Shown: one piece after another, positions 42,577 through 51,778 of the stretch | Numbering within the stretch: position 1 is the stretch's first letter | Layout of the letters: the number at the start of each line of letters is the position of its first letter | NCBI GenBank assembly: GCA_965212545.1 | Contig: CBDBVB010000031.1 | Span: 1 to 64,000, forward strand | Length of the DNA: 64,000 nt | Direction: 5' to 3' | DNA from: JABDIP01 sp965212545 | GTDB lineage: Bacteria; Pseudomonadota; Alphaproteobacteria; DSM-16000; Inquilinaceae | Made by a program: the position numbers and the translations under genes | The notes under the pieces: model-generated | Seen by the model: the letters and a program-made list of their open reading frames with translations, nothing else | Database searches by the model: none | What the model was told of the DNA's origin: nothing

Positions 42577-43577
42577 TCCTTCCGCGCCTGCTGGACGTAG
42601 ACGGCCAGAACGATGATGAGTGCCTTGGCGATCAGCGCGACCTCGTCCTCGACGCCGTTGGCGAGCAGGGTGTATTTCACCAGCTGGATGATGATCGCGC
42701 CAAGGATGGCGCCAAAAATCGGCGCGCGGCCGCCCTGAAGCAACGCGCCCCCGACGACCGCAGCGGCGATGGCGTCTAGCTCCATCAGGTTGCCGTTGCG
42801 GGCCGCGTCCGAGGCCGAGTTGATCGCGACCACGATCAGTCCCGCGATGCCCGAGAGGAACGCGCAGATCATGTAGGCGCCGATCTTGACCTTGCGCACC
42901 GGACCGCCGGACAGACGCGCCGCCTGTTCGTTACCGCCAATGGCAAGCAGGTAGCGCCCGAAACTGGTCCGTTTGACGACCCAGTAGATGACCGCCGCAA
43001 GCGCCAGCGCCAGCCAGCCCTGGAATGGAAGGCCAAGGATCTTGCCGGTTCCCAGATAGCTGAACGCCGGGTTCTTGAACGTCTGCAGATTGCCGTTGGT
43101 CAAAACCTGGGCGATACCGCGGCCCGAAATGAACAGGATCAACGTCGCGATGATCGGCTGGACTCTGAGAATGCTCACCATGGCGCCGTTGAAAGCCCCG
43201 CAGAGAGTCGCCGCGACCAGCGGCAGCGTGAATGCCGCAATCAGGCCCAGTACGGGGTATTCGATCCCGAACGGCGACAGGAAGATCAGCGGCGCCAATG
43301 CCCCCGCCAGGGCCATGACCGCCCCGACCGAAAGGTCGATCCCGCCGGTCGCGATCACCATCGTCATGCCCATCGCCACGATCGCGATCGTGGCGACCTG
43401 TGAGATATTCACGAACAAGGTCTGAAGCTGCAGGAAATTGGGCGTGAAGGCCGCATTGAACAACAGGATGACGATCAACGCGACGATCCCGCCATGGTGG
43501 CGCAGCCTTCTGAGGCTGTCGGCGCGCATTGGCATGGCCACGCCCGTCTTCGTTTCGGAAGTCGGCGTGATGGTCAT
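42573..43577 (-). CDS. ytfT: Hexofuranose-type ABC permease (YtfT-like)
   Basis: 334 residues of the RbsC family; GMTMVIATGGIDLSVGAVMALAGAL and GGNEQAARLSGGPVRKVKIGAYMICAFLSG are the landmark blocks. It forms the channel with the next gene. The ATG overlaps the stop of the ATPase gene (ATGA). Ligand assignment to a furanose rests on the four-gene layout only. Confidence 0.83.
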   Translation of the reverse strand: MTITPTSETKTGVAMPMRADSLRRLRHHGGIVALIVILLFNAAFTPNFLQLQTLFVNISQVATIAIVAMGMTMVIATGGIDLSVGAVMALAGALAPLIFLSPFGIEYPVLGLIAAFTLPLVAATLCGAFNGAMVSILRVQPIIATLILFISGRGIAQVLTNGNLQTFKNPAFSYLGTGKILGLPFQGWLALALAAVIYWVVKRTSFGRYLLAIGGNEQAARLSGGPVRKVKIGAYMICAFLSGIAGLIVVAINSASDAARNGNLMELDAIAAAVVGGALLQGGRAPIFGAILGAIIIQLVKYTLLANGVEDEVALIAKALIIVLAVYVQQARKE

Positions 43578-45100
43578 GCCGTCACCCGCTGCTCGTGGTG
43601 GTGCGCGATCGCCTTGACAAGGGCGTTCTCGGTGATCCCCGGGTTCTGCAATTCGGTGACCGAATAGCCGTCCTGCAGGACAACAATGCGATCCGCGCCC
43701 TCGACCAGTTCTTCGAATTCCGAGCTAATCAGGACGACGCCAAATCCCTTGTCGACATAGTCCCGGATGATCGCCTGGATCTCCAGTTTGGCACCGACAT
43801 CGACCCCGCGCGTGGGTTCGTCCAGGATCAGGAGTTCGGGCTCGGTCGCCAGCCAACGGGCCAGCAGAACCTTCTGCTGGTTGCCGCCGGACAGCTCGCG
43901 GATTGGCTGATCCATGTCGGCGGTCTTGATGCCCAGCGACGTGATGTAATGCGCGACCAGATCATGTTCGCGTTTGCGGTCGATCTGGGCATTGCGGGTC
44001 AGCTTGGGCAAAAGGGCGAGCGTTATGTTTTCCCGCACCGACATGTCCGGGATGATGCCTTCGGCCTTGCGGTCTTCCGTCAGAAACCCGATGCCCGAGG
44101 CGATCGCGGCGGCAGGGTTCGCAGGTTCGGATCCGGTGCCGTCGAAGTCCACCTCGCCCTTTGTCAGGGCGTCCACGCCAAACAGGGCGCGTGCGGCTTC
44201 CGTCCGTCCGGATCCCAGCAATCCGCCAAGTCCGACGATCTCTCCGCGATGCACCTTCAGATTGATCTCGCGCAGGCGGTTTCCGGTCGAGACTCCCTTG
44301 GCGGACAACAGAATATCGCCAAGCTGCTTCGTCCCGCCGCCAAGGTCCGTCATCCCGGCGGCCTGGATGTCGTCGATGTTGCGGCCCAACATGTCCGCGA
44401 TCAGTTCCAGCTTGGAGGTCTCGGCGATGTTGCGCACGCTGACCGTCTGACCATCGCGCATGGTGGTGACGCGGTCGCAGACTTCGAACAGCTCATCCAG
44501 GAAATGCGACACATAGAGAACCGAAACACCCGCCTCCTTCAGACCGCGCACGACACCGAACAGGGTCTTAACTTCGTTGGCATCCAGCGACGAGGTCGGC
44601 TCGTCCATGATGACCAGCTTGGCGTCGAGAGATACGGCTCGGGCAATCGCGACAAGCTGCTGGATCGCCGTCGAATACCTGCCAAGCGGGACTTTGACGT
44701 CAATCTCGATGCCAAAGCGGAACAGGATCTCGCGGGTGCGCCGGTGGGCCTCGGCCCAGTCGATCAGAACGCCCATGCGCTTGGGCTCGTACCCCATCAT
44801 CACGTTCTCGGTGACGCTGCGCAGGGGGACCAGGTTCAGTTCCTGATAGATCGTGGCGATGCCGGCTTCCTGCGCCTCGCGTGGGCTTGATACGGCACTG
44901 TCCTCGCCGTCGAACCGGACATCGCCGGCATCTCGGCGGTAGACGCCGGTCAACACCTTGATCAAGGTCGACTTGCCAGCGCCGTTTTGGCCGATCAGGC
45001 CATGAACCTCGCCGGGAAGAAGCTCCAGTTCGGCGGATCGCAACGCGGGAACGCCCGAAAACGCCTTGTCGATCCCGTGCAAGGTAACAAGCGGCTGCAT
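43574..45100 (-). CDS. ytfR: Sugar ABC importer, double ATP-binding protein (YtfR/RbsA type)
   Basis: 508 residues from ATG 45100 (MQPLVTLHGIDKAFSG). Two nucleotide-binding halves: the first has Walker A GQNGAGKSTLIK and Walker B LVIMDEPTSSLD; the second has the usual weakened Walker A (GLLGSGRTEAAR), signature LSGGNQQKVLLARWL and LLILDEPTRGVD. This is the RbsA/MglA plan. Energises the YtfT/YjfF channel. A palindromic repeat and hairpin separate it from the binding-protein gene. Confidence 0.9.
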   Translation of the reverse strand: MQPLVTLHGIDKAFSGVPALRSAELELLPGEVHGLIGQNGAGKSTLIKVLTGVYRRDAGDVRFDGEDSAVSSPREAQEAGIATIYQELNLVPLRSVTENVMMGYEPKRMGVLIDWAEAHRRTREILFRFGIEIDVKVPLGRYSTAIQQLVAIARAVSLDAKLVIMDEPTSSLDANEVKTLFGVVRGLKEAGVSVLYVSHFLDELFEVCDRVTTMRDGQTVSVRNIAETSKLELIADMLGRNIDDIQAAGMTDLGGGTKQLGDILLSAKGVSTGNRLREINLKVHRGEIVGLGGLLGSGRTEAARALFGVDALTKGEVDFDGTGSEPANPAAAIASGIGFLTEDRKAEGIIPDMSVRENITLALLPKLTRNAQIDRKREHDLVAHYITSLGIKTADMDQPIRELSGGNQQKVLLARWLATEPELLILDEPTRGVDVGAKLEIQAIIRDYVDKGFGVVLISSEFEELVEGADRIVVLQDGYSVTELQNPGITENALVKAIAHHHEQRVTA

Positions 45101-45109
45101 TGCGCCCCC

Positions 45110-45161
45110 TAGAGCGGGATGATTTGAAGTCCAATCGACTTCAAATCTGAATCCCACTCTA
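45110..45161. repeat. Palindromic intergenic repeat
   Basis: Inner arms GATTTGAAGTC and GACTTCAAATC are perfect around a five-base loop; outer arms TAGAGCGGGAT and ATCCCACTCTA pair with one mismatch. This is a REP-type alphaproteobacterial intergenic palindrome, sitting just before the ytfR start. Confidence 0.75.
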
Positions 45162-45188
45162 CTCAGAAGTTCTAGCGCACGATCGGAA

Positions 45189-45210
45189 GGGGGCCACGAC
45201 TGTGGCCCCC
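45189..45210 (-). terminator. Strong stem-loop after ytfQ
   Basis: GGGGGCCAC and GTGGCCCCC form a nine-pair stem with a four-base loop, 17 bases after the ytfQ stop. No T-run follows, so partial termination or protection of the ytfQ message is likely. This would give more binding protein than ATPase. Confidence 0.55.
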
Positions 45211-45226
45211 AACCAACACGGAGGTC

Positions 45227-46210
45227 TTAGTAGGCGCCGTCGATGTTTTCGGCGGCATTCTCGATCGTGAAGATGCGATCCTCGACCTGCACCCACGGCT
45301 CGATGGTTTCACCGGCTGCGTAACGCTTCATGACATCGCAGGCGAGCGGACCGAAGAACGGCGAGCTCTCGACCGTTACGCCCATCTTGCCGTCGATGAT
45401 GGCCTGCAATGCGTCCCGGGTGCCGTCGATCGACACCACCAGCACGTCTTCGCCCGGTGTGCGGCCCGCCAGTTCCAATGCCTGAATGGCGCCGATCGCC
45501 ATTTCGTCATTGTGGGCATAGACGATGTTCACGTCCGGATGTGCCTGAAGCAAAGTCTCCATGACCTGACGGCCCAGGTCCCGGGCGAAGTCACCGGTCT
45601 GCGAGGCGACGATCGTCATGTTGTCGTGCTGCGCCATGACGTCGTCAAAGCCCTGGCGGCGGTCGTTGGCGGGCGAGGACCCGGTCGTGCCCTCCAACTC
45701 GACGATGATGCCCTGGTCGCCTTCGAAGTTCGCCAGAGTCCATTCGGCGACCCGACGCCCCTGGTCGATGAAGTCCGAACCGAGGAAGGCGACGAAATGC
45801 TCGCCCGGCCGAGCTACGGCTTCATCCACCGAGCGGTCGACCAGGAAGGTCGGAATGCCGGCGGCACGCGCCTTCATGACGGCGGGCAGAAGCGGCTTCT
45901 CCTCGCGCGGCGGCAGGAACAGGACGTCGATCCCCTGCGCGATCATGCTGTCCACGTCGGCAACCTGCTTGGCGGCGGATCCTGCCGCGTCGGTGGCGAT
46001 CAGATTCCAGCCGCAGCTTTCGGCGGTTTCGTGGAATGATCGTGTTTCGGCGATGCGCCAGGGGTTGTTCGATTCCATCTGCGCGAACCCGACCGTGTAG
46101 ATGTCTTTCTGGGCCAGCGGCGGCAAATCCTGAGCCTGCGCAAGCGTCGCGACCGAGACCAGCCCAAAGCCAAGCGCGGCAACGTTTCCAAGCATGGTTC
46201 TACGTTTCAT
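45227..46210 (-). CDS. ytfQ: Hexofuranose-binding periplasmic protein (YtfQ type)
   Basis: 327 residues with a signal peptide (MKRRTMLGNVAALGFGLVSVATLAQA). The mature protein opens YTVGFAQMESNNPWRIAETRSFHETAE, close to the YtfQ galactofuranose-binding pattern, with VLFLPPREEKPLLPAV, IVELEGTTGSSPANDRRQGF and VVSIDGTRDALQAI. It binds a furanose sugar for the YtfR-YtfT-YjfF importer. Good AGGAGGAAT-type site before the ATG. Confidence 0.87.
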   Translation of the reverse strand: MKRRTMLGNVAALGFGLVSVATLAQAQDLPPLAQKDIYTVGFAQMESNNPWRIAETRSFHETAESCGWNLIATDAAGSAAKQVADVDSMIAQGIDVLFLPPREEKPLLPAVMKARAAGIPTFLVDRSVDEAVARPGEHFVAFLGSDFIDQGRRVAEWTLANFEGDQGIIVELEGTTGSSPANDRRQGFDDVMAQHDNMTIVASQTGDFARDLGRQVMETLLQAHPDVNIVYAHNDEMAIGAIQALELAGRTPGEDVLVVSIDGTRDALQAIIDGKMGVTVESSPFFGPLACDVMKRYAAGETIEPWVQVEDRIFTIENAAENIDGAY

Positions 46211-46261
46211 ATCATTCCTCCTGTTGGGAGCGACAGGGCTCGTCCCGGCCGCGATCTTGGG

Positions 46262-47731
46262 TTAGCCCCAATTGAAATAGGTGGTCTGCTTGCGCAGATA
46301 CCCGTCGAATCCGTATCTGCCGTCTTCGCCGCCCAGGCCGGATTGGCCCCAGCCGGTATGAAATCCCTGAACCTGTTCGCCATTGGCCCGGTTGATGTAG
46401 ATCTCGCCGAATTTCAGCTCGGTCGGCACCCGCATCAGGCGCTTGACATCCTTGGTGAATACGTAGGCCGAAAGGCCGTATTCGGTGTCATTCGCCGATG
46501 CGATGGCTTGCTCGAAGCTGCCGACACGCATTGCCGGTACGACGGGCCCGAACACCTCTTCCTGCACCACCGGCAAGCTGCTGTCGGACACCTCCAGGAC
46601 TGTAGGTGCGTACCAATGGCCCTTGTCGTAGGCCCCGCCCGACAACGGTCCGCCAGGCAACAGAACCTCGGCCCCGGCGTCAACGCTGCGTTTGACGACC
46701 TGCGCGACCTTGTCGACTTCGACGCCGCTGACCTTGGGCCCCATATCCGGGTTCTCCAAGGGGTCGCCGATCGTCAAAGCAGCGGATGCCGCGATGAACT
46801 TGTCCAGAAACTCGTCCGCGATCGCATCGTGCAGGTACATCCGCTCGTTGCACGTGCAGATCTGCCCACAATTGGTATAGCGCGACGTCACGGCAGCGGT
46901 CACCGCCGCGCCGATATCGGCGTCCTCCATAACGATGAAGGGTGCTTTTCCACCCAACTCCAACCGCAAGACCCTGAGACCCTCGGCACCCGCCCTGAAG
47001 ATCTCCCGGCCGGCGCGCGTGCTCCCCGTCATGGTCACAAGCCCCGACAAAGGGCTTTCGACCATGGCTTGTCCGACGACACGGCCGCGGCCTGTGACGA
47101 CATTGAACACGCCTTTCGGGAAACCGATCTGATCCGCAAGTCGCGCAAGCTCCAGCCCCGACAGCGGGGTAATGTCATGGGCGAGCAGGACGAAGGTATT
47201 GCCGGCGACCAAAGCCGGGCCGAGCTTTCGGGCAGCAAGTGCCGCGGGGTAGTTCCACGCGGTCAAACCGACCACCACGCCGTAGGGATGGCGGCGGATG
47301 TGGATTTCCTCGTTGGGATTGTCCGAGGGCATGATGTCGCCTTCGATCCGCCGCGCATTCTCCGCGGCATAGCGAAGAAAGGTCACCGCAGCGCCGATCT
47401 CGCCCTGCGCCTGCTCCAGAGGTTTCCCTTGCTCTGCGGTCACAATGCGCGCGAAGCGCTCGGTGTTGGCCTCCACCTCCTGCGCCAACCGGTCAACCAG
47501 CCGCCCACGTTGGATCGCAGGCAACGCGGCCCAGGCGGGTTGTGCGCGCCGGGCGGCTTCCAACGCGTCTTGTGCGTCTTGGGCCGTGCCTTCGGGGATC
47601 GTCGCGATGACGCGCTCGTTTGCCGGGTTCTCAACCTCGATCCTCGGGCCTTTTTCCCCCATACGCCATGCACCGTCGATGTACATGCCCGCATGGGCGA
47701 CGTCGCCATCAGAGATGTTCAGATCCGGCAT
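46262..47731 (-). CDS. aldA: Aldehyde dehydrogenase, lactaldehyde/glycolaldehyde (AldA) type
   Basis: 489 residues. LELGGKAPFIVMEDAD holds the conserved Glu, and YTNCGQICTCNERMYL the catalytic Cys in the AldA-like GQxCxCxER form; WNYPAALAARKLGPALVAGN is the NAD site. It would oxidise an aldehyde from sugar breakdown to the acid. First gene of the operon: a perfect GntR palindrome sits 12-26 bases before the ATG, directly before the AAGGAAGG ribosome site. Confidence 0.87.
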   Translation of the reverse strand: MPDLNISDGDVAHAGMYIDGAWRMGEKGPRIEVENPANERVIATIPEGTAQDAQDALEAARRAQPAWAALPAIQRGRLVDRLAQEVEANTERFARIVTAEQGKPLEQAQGEIGAAVTFLRYAAENARRIEGDIMPSDNPNEEIHIRRHPYGVVVGLTAWNYPAALAARKLGPALVAGNTFVLLAHDITPLSGLELARLADQIGFPKGVFNVVTGRGRVVGQAMVESPLSGLVTMTGSTRAGREIFRAGAEGLRVLRLELGGKAPFIVMEDADIGAAVTAAVTSRYTNCGQICTCNERMYLHDAIADEFLDKFIAASAALTIGDPLENPDMGPKVSGVEVDKVAQVVKRSVDAGAEVLLPGGPLSGGAYDKGHWYAPTVLEVSDSSLPVVQEEVFGPVVPAMRVGSFEQAIASANDTEYGLSAYVFTKDVKRLMRVPTELKFGEIYINRANGEQVQGFHTGWGQSGLGGEDGRYGFDGYLRKQTTYFNWG

Positions 47732-47742
47732 TTCGCCCTTCC

Positions 47743-47757
47743 TTTGGTCTGACCAAA
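47743..47757. promoter_or_regulatory. FCD-GntR operator TTTGGTCTGACCAAA
   Basis: A perfect 7+1+7 palindrome of the TGGTCnGACCA type bound by FadR/FCD regulators, immediately upstream of the aldA ribosome binding site. The divergent FCD-GntR gene at 47993 is the likely binder. Binding here would block the whole nine-kilobase operon. Confidence 0.75.
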
Positions 47758-47992
47758 CATACTTTTGAATATCCCTCTCTTGTGGGTCCTGTCAATTATG
47801 AATTCAGAAACGGGGAAATTCAGCAAGATTTCTCCGATTTTTCCTGTTTTGGTTTGAATTGGAATATTTTTTATCGTACGAAAAAGCCAGATGCGGGTGG
47901 GGTCGAACCCCGAGCGATGTCGTGACCGGCATCCGCGGGTCCGACGATGAACGCCGTGAAAGCCGCTCTTTCGAAATGACGCGAGAGACAAT

Positions 47993-48739
47993 ATGAGCCA
48001 ACCCGCAGGCAAAGGCATGACCCCGGCAGACAATGGTCCGATCAAGGAACGCGCGGCCGATGTGATCGTTCGGTCCATCGAGGCTCAGATCATGTCCGGC
48101 CGGCTGGAAGACAAAGCGCCGCTACCGGCCGAACGCGAGCTGATGGAACAGTTCGGGACCAGCAGGACCGTGGTGCGGGAGGCGATCACAGCCCTGTCCA
48201 ACCGAGGGCTGATCGAGAGCAAACCGCGCTTCCGCCCGGTGGTCAGAAAGCCGGACTATGAAACGGCATTGCACGCGGTCGGCGGAATTGTTCGCCATCT
48301 TCTGAATGACTCCAATGGCGTCAAGAACCTCTATGATAGCCGCGTGTTCATGGAGCGCGCGCTGGTCCGCGATGCGGCCGTTTCCGCGCAAAAGGAAGAC
48401 ATTCAGGATCTGAAGGCGGCCCTCGCCGCGAACAAGGCGGCGATCAACGATTCCGCCGCGTTCTATGAAACCGATACCGCATTTCATGGCGTGCTGTATC
48501 GGATCCCCCGCAACCCGATCTTCCCGGCGATACATGAAGGCTACACATCCTGGCTGGCGCCGCATTGGGAAAGGATGCTGCGATCGCCCGAGCGCAACCT
48601 GAGCAACTACCGCGCGCACGAAGCGATCCTGAACGGCATTCTGGATCGCGACCCCGTGGCGGCCGAAGAGGCCCTGCTGCGTCACCTGAATGCAGCCTGG
48701 GAGTATGTCCGCGTCACCTTTGAGCTGGACGATCGATGA
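47993..48739 (+). CDS. GntR-family (FCD) transcriptional regulator
   Basis: 248 residues. The winged helix PAERELMEQFGTSRTVVREAITALSNRGLI is followed by an FCD domain with metal-type residues (DSRVFMERALVRDAA, ETDTAFHGVLYRIPRNPIF, NYRAHEAILNGIL). Divergent from the sugar operon and coupled by ATGA to the GMC oxidoreductase gene. Likely represses the operon through the palindrome at 47743 and is relieved by a sugar acid. Confidence 0.9.
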   Translation: MSQPAGKGMTPADNGPIKERAADVIVRSIEAQIMSGRLEDKAPLPAERELMEQFGTSRTVVREAITALSNRGLIESKPRFRPVVRKPDYETALHAVGGIVRHLLNDSNGVKNLYDSRVFMERALVRDAAVSAQKEDIQDLKAALAANKAAINDSAAFYETDTAFHGVLYRIPRNPIFPAIHEGYTSWLAPHWERMLRSPERNLSNYRAHEAILNGILDRDPVAAEEALLRHLNAAWEYVRVTFELDDR

Positions 48740-50355
48740 CCGAGGAGTTCGACCATATCGTCATTGGCGGAGGCTCGGCGGGCTGTGTCGCTGCCGCGCG
48801 CCTGGCAAGCGACGGCCATGCGCGCGTGCTGTTGCTGGAGGCGGGCCATTCGCACCGCCATCCGCTGCTTGATATGCCGCCGGGCATTTTCAAGATGATC
48901 AACGGCTCGAAGTTCATGCGGTATCACAAGACGGTTCCGCAAGAGCATCTGGACGGACGCGTCCATGATATTCCGCAAGGCAATGTCCTGGGTGGCGGCT
49001 CGTCGGTGAATGCACAGGTCTACATGCGCGGACGCCCGTCCGATTACGACGAGTGGGACGAGTTGCTTCGCGGCAACAATGACCGGATCGGCTGGGGATG
49101 GGACGACGTGCTCCCCCATTTCCGACGGATGGAGGGCAACAACCGCCTCAACAACGAGCTGCACGGCGTCGACGGCCCGCTCCTCGTCTCCGACCCGGGG
49201 CATGTAAATGAGGTCTCTCGCTGGTTCGTGCAATCGGTCCAGGCACTCGGAGAGCCGTTCAATCCGGACTTCAACGGGCAGAACCAGCGCGGCGTCGGGT
49301 TCTATCAGTTCATGAACCGAAGCGGAAAACGCAGCTCGGCCGCCTATGCCTATGTGGCGCCGCAGGAGAACAATCCGAAACTGACCGTGCGGCTGCACGC
49401 GGCCGTGGAGCGCATCATCGTCGAGAACGGCAAGGCGATCGGTGTCGACTACAAGGGCAAGGGCGGATCACGGCGGCGAGTCCACGCGGATGGTGAGATC
49501 ATCGTTTCGGCAGGCGCCCTGGTGACGCCGAAGATCCTGATGCTGTCCGGCATTGGCCCGCCGGACCACTTGGCCGAGCATGGGATCGACTGCGTCGTCG
49601 ATCTGCCAGGGGTCGGGCAGAACCTGGTCGATCACCCGGAGGTGCCGATCACCGCGAGCGCCAATGGGCCATATGGGTATTACAAGCAGGGCGACGGCTG
49701 GCGGATGCTGCGCAACGGCATCCAGTTCAAGCTGTTCGGATCCGGACCCGTCACCTCGGCGGGCGTCGAGGCGGGCGCATTCGTCAATCCGACCGATCCG
49801 GATGGGGTGCCGACGATCCAGGCGTTCTGCGTGCCGATCGTCTATCTCGACCGCGACACGCTCGGCCTCGTCAAGGATGGCTACGGTGTCACGGTGACGA
49901 CGGTTGTCGTCAAACCGCGGTCGCGTGGCGAAGTTCGTCTCGCTTCGGGCGACCCCGCGGCAATGCCGTTGGTCTCGCCAAATCTGCTGAAAGACGAAGC
50001 CGATATGCGGGAGATGATCGAAGGGCAGCGCTTCTTCTTGCGCGCCTTCCAGCAGAAGCCGATCGCCGATCGAATCAGTTCCGTCGCCATCCCACCGCCC
50101 GATGACACGAGCGCCGAGGCCCTGGCCGCCCATTGCAAGCGGTTCGTCAAGACCAACTATCACCCTGCCGGCAGCGCCCGCATGGGCCCGGACGGCGATC
50201 CGATGTCCGTCCTCGACGCCAAGATGCGCGTACGTGGGATCGAGGGTCTCAGGGTCTGCGACATGGCCGCGGTCCCAAACATCAACGCCGGAAACACCAA
50301 TGCGCCGGCCATGATGCTGGGCGACCGTTGCGCGGATCTGGTCATCGGCCCATAG
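48736..50355 (+). CDS. GMC-family FAD oxidoreductase (choline dehydrogenase-like)
   Basis: 539 residues. The FAD motif FDHIVIGGGSAGCVAAARLA, GMC signature 1 (NVLGGGSSVNAQVYMRG), signature 2 (SAGALVTPKILMLSGIGP) and the catalytic His region YHPAGSARMG and NTNAPAMMLGDRCAD are intact. It oxidises an alcohol, passing electrons to a quinone or O2. Coupled to the GntR regulator (ATGA), so it belongs to the same sugar regulon; a polyol or sugar substrate is likely. The 50356-50551 gap downstream holds nothing recognised. Confidence 0.92.
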   Translation: MTEEFDHIVIGGGSAGCVAAARLASDGHARVLLLEAGHSHRHPLLDMPPGIFKMINGSKFMRYHKTVPQEHLDGRVHDIPQGNVLGGGSSVNAQVYMRGRPSDYDEWDELLRGNNDRIGWGWDDVLPHFRRMEGNNRLNNELHGVDGPLLVSDPGHVNEVSRWFVQSVQALGEPFNPDFNGQNQRGVGFYQFMNRSGKRSSAAYAYVAPQENNPKLTVRLHAAVERIIVENGKAIGVDYKGKGGSRRRVHADGEIIVSAGALVTPKILMLSGIGPPDHLAEHGIDCVVDLPGVGQNLVDHPEVPITASANGPYGYYKQGDGWRMLRNGIQFKLFGSGPVTSAGVEAGAFVNPTDPDGVPTIQAFCVPIVYLDRDTLGLVKDGYGVTVTTVVVKPRSRGEVRLASGDPAAMPLVSPNLLKDEADMREMIEGQRFFLRAFQQKPIADRISSVAIPPPDDTSAEALAAHCKRFVKTNYHPAGSARMGPDGDPMSVLDAKMRVRGIEGLRVCDMAAVPNINAGNTNAPAMMLGDRCADLVIGP

Positions 50356-50551
50356 GCAAAACTGGCCCGATGGAGCCCGCCCCAAGCGACACCTCCTTTG
50401 CCGCGCCCGCACACACCTGGCGCCACACCTTAACAGCTGATCGGCGCGTCAGGTTGCGACCGCACCAAATTGCGCCAGCGCAATGCTTGCGGTCGCCCGT
50501 CCATGATAGTGCGGCGCATCTTGCATTGGTGCGCTGCGGTGGGGACCTCTG

Positions 50552-51772
50552 ATGCGCAGATCATTCTTCCGGGTGTCCATTCTCACCCTCACACTCGCCG
50601 GCGCCGGTGGCGCGCTGGCCCAGCCGCTACCGGAACTGACCCTCGACCAGGACGCGACCACCGTGTCCGGCCTGTCCAGCGGGGCCAATATGGCCATTCA
50701 GCTCCATGTGGCGTTTTCCGAGGGTATCGCCGGGGCCGGCATCGTTGCCGGCGGACCCTACTACTGCGCACGCAACTCGGTGTTCTTCGCGCTCAATCGC
50801 TGCATGCGGACAACGGCCGGCGAGCCCGACGAGACTGCACTGCTTGCGGACGCGAACGGCTTTGCGACGGACGGTTGGATCGACCCTCTAAGCGGCCTCG
50901 AAGGCGACCGGGTCTATCTGTTCAGCGGAACCGAGGACGGGACGGTCGCATCGCCGGTCATGGAGTCGGCCCGGGACTTCTACCTCGCTGCGGGCGTCGC
51001 GGCGGCGGATGTCCGCTATGAGGACACCGTGCCCGCCGGCCATGCCTTGCTTGCATTGGGGGCGCCGAACCCCTGCGCCACGACCCAGCCACCCTTCATC
51101 AACGATTGCGGAATCGATCAGGCGGAGGACATTCTGTCCTGGCTGTATGGCGATCTGGCAGCGTCACGAGCGCCGGAAGCCTTCCGCCTGCGTCCATTCG
51201 CACAAGACGTCTTCCTGGCCAACCCCGAGACGCACGGCATGGATGAAAGCGGCTTCGTCTATATTCCCGAAGCCTGTGAGCGTGGCGAGACCTGTCGGCT
51301 GCACATCGTCTTCCACGGTTGCGAGCAGACGCCGGACCAGATCGACGATCTCTTCGCCCGCACGAGCGGCTACAACGCGGTGGCGGAGGCCAATGACATC
51401 GTGGTGCTCTATCCGCAGGCGCAGGCAATCCCCTCACCTCTGCTTGATCCCTTTGGCGGCAATCCGAAGGGGTGCTGGGATTGGTGGGGGTATGACGACG
51501 CCGCCTATTTCACGCAGAACGGTCGGCAGATGGCGGCGGTCGCCGGGATGGCAGCAAGCCTCGGCGCGCCGATCGGCACCGTCAGCGAAGAGACGAAGTG
51601 TACCCGCCACGATGCGTCCAACTGGACACATTGGCGCTCGGATCGCGCCGAGTTCTGCGGGTTCTACACGATCTGCGCACGCGGCGCCGGCCACGCGGTC
51701 GGAACCCTCTTCACGGCCTCGACGCTGTTCGAGAAACCCGACGGCTTCTTCTCAACGACATCGTGCGAGTGA
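50552..51772 (+). CDS. Exported poly(3-hydroxybutyrate) depolymerase, Rhodospirillum-type
   Basis: 406 residues with signal peptide MRRSFFRVSILTLTLAGAGGALA. The lipase-type box VSGLSSGANMA places the nucleophile at about Ser42, unusually near the N-terminus, as in the periplasmic PHB depolymerase family. SGTEDGTVA holds the probable acid, and HIVFHGCEQT and ARGAGHAVG the oxyanion/His region. Several cysteines (CARNS, CATTQPPFINDCG, ERGETC, KGCWDWWG) suggest disulfides and export. It degrades PHB oligomers or polymer. Convergent with the next gene, 6 bases apart. Confidence 0.85.
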   Translation: MRRSFFRVSILTLTLAGAGGALAQPLPELTLDQDATTVSGLSSGANMAIQLHVAFSEGIAGAGIVAGGPYYCARNSVFFALNRCMRTTAGEPDETALLADANGFATDGWIDPLSGLEGDRVYLFSGTEDGTVASPVMESARDFYLAAGVAAADVRYEDTVPAGHALLALGAPNPCATTQPPFINDCGIDQAEDILSWLYGDLAASRAPEAFRLRPFAQDVFLANPETHGMDESGFVYIPEACERGETCRLHIVFHGCEQTPDQIDDLFARTSGYNAVAEANDIVVLYPQAQAIPSPLLDPFGGNPKGCWDWWGYDDAAYFTQNGRQMAAVAGMAASLGAPIGTVSEETKCTRHDASNWTHWRSDRAEFCGFYTICARGAGHAVGTLFTASTLFEKPDGFFSTTSCE

Positions 51773-51778
51773 CCGGAA

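Noticed and set aside
43595..44890. 431-codon plus-strand frame opposite ytfR
   Set aside because: Antisense shadow of an ATPase with both nucleotide-binding halves intact.
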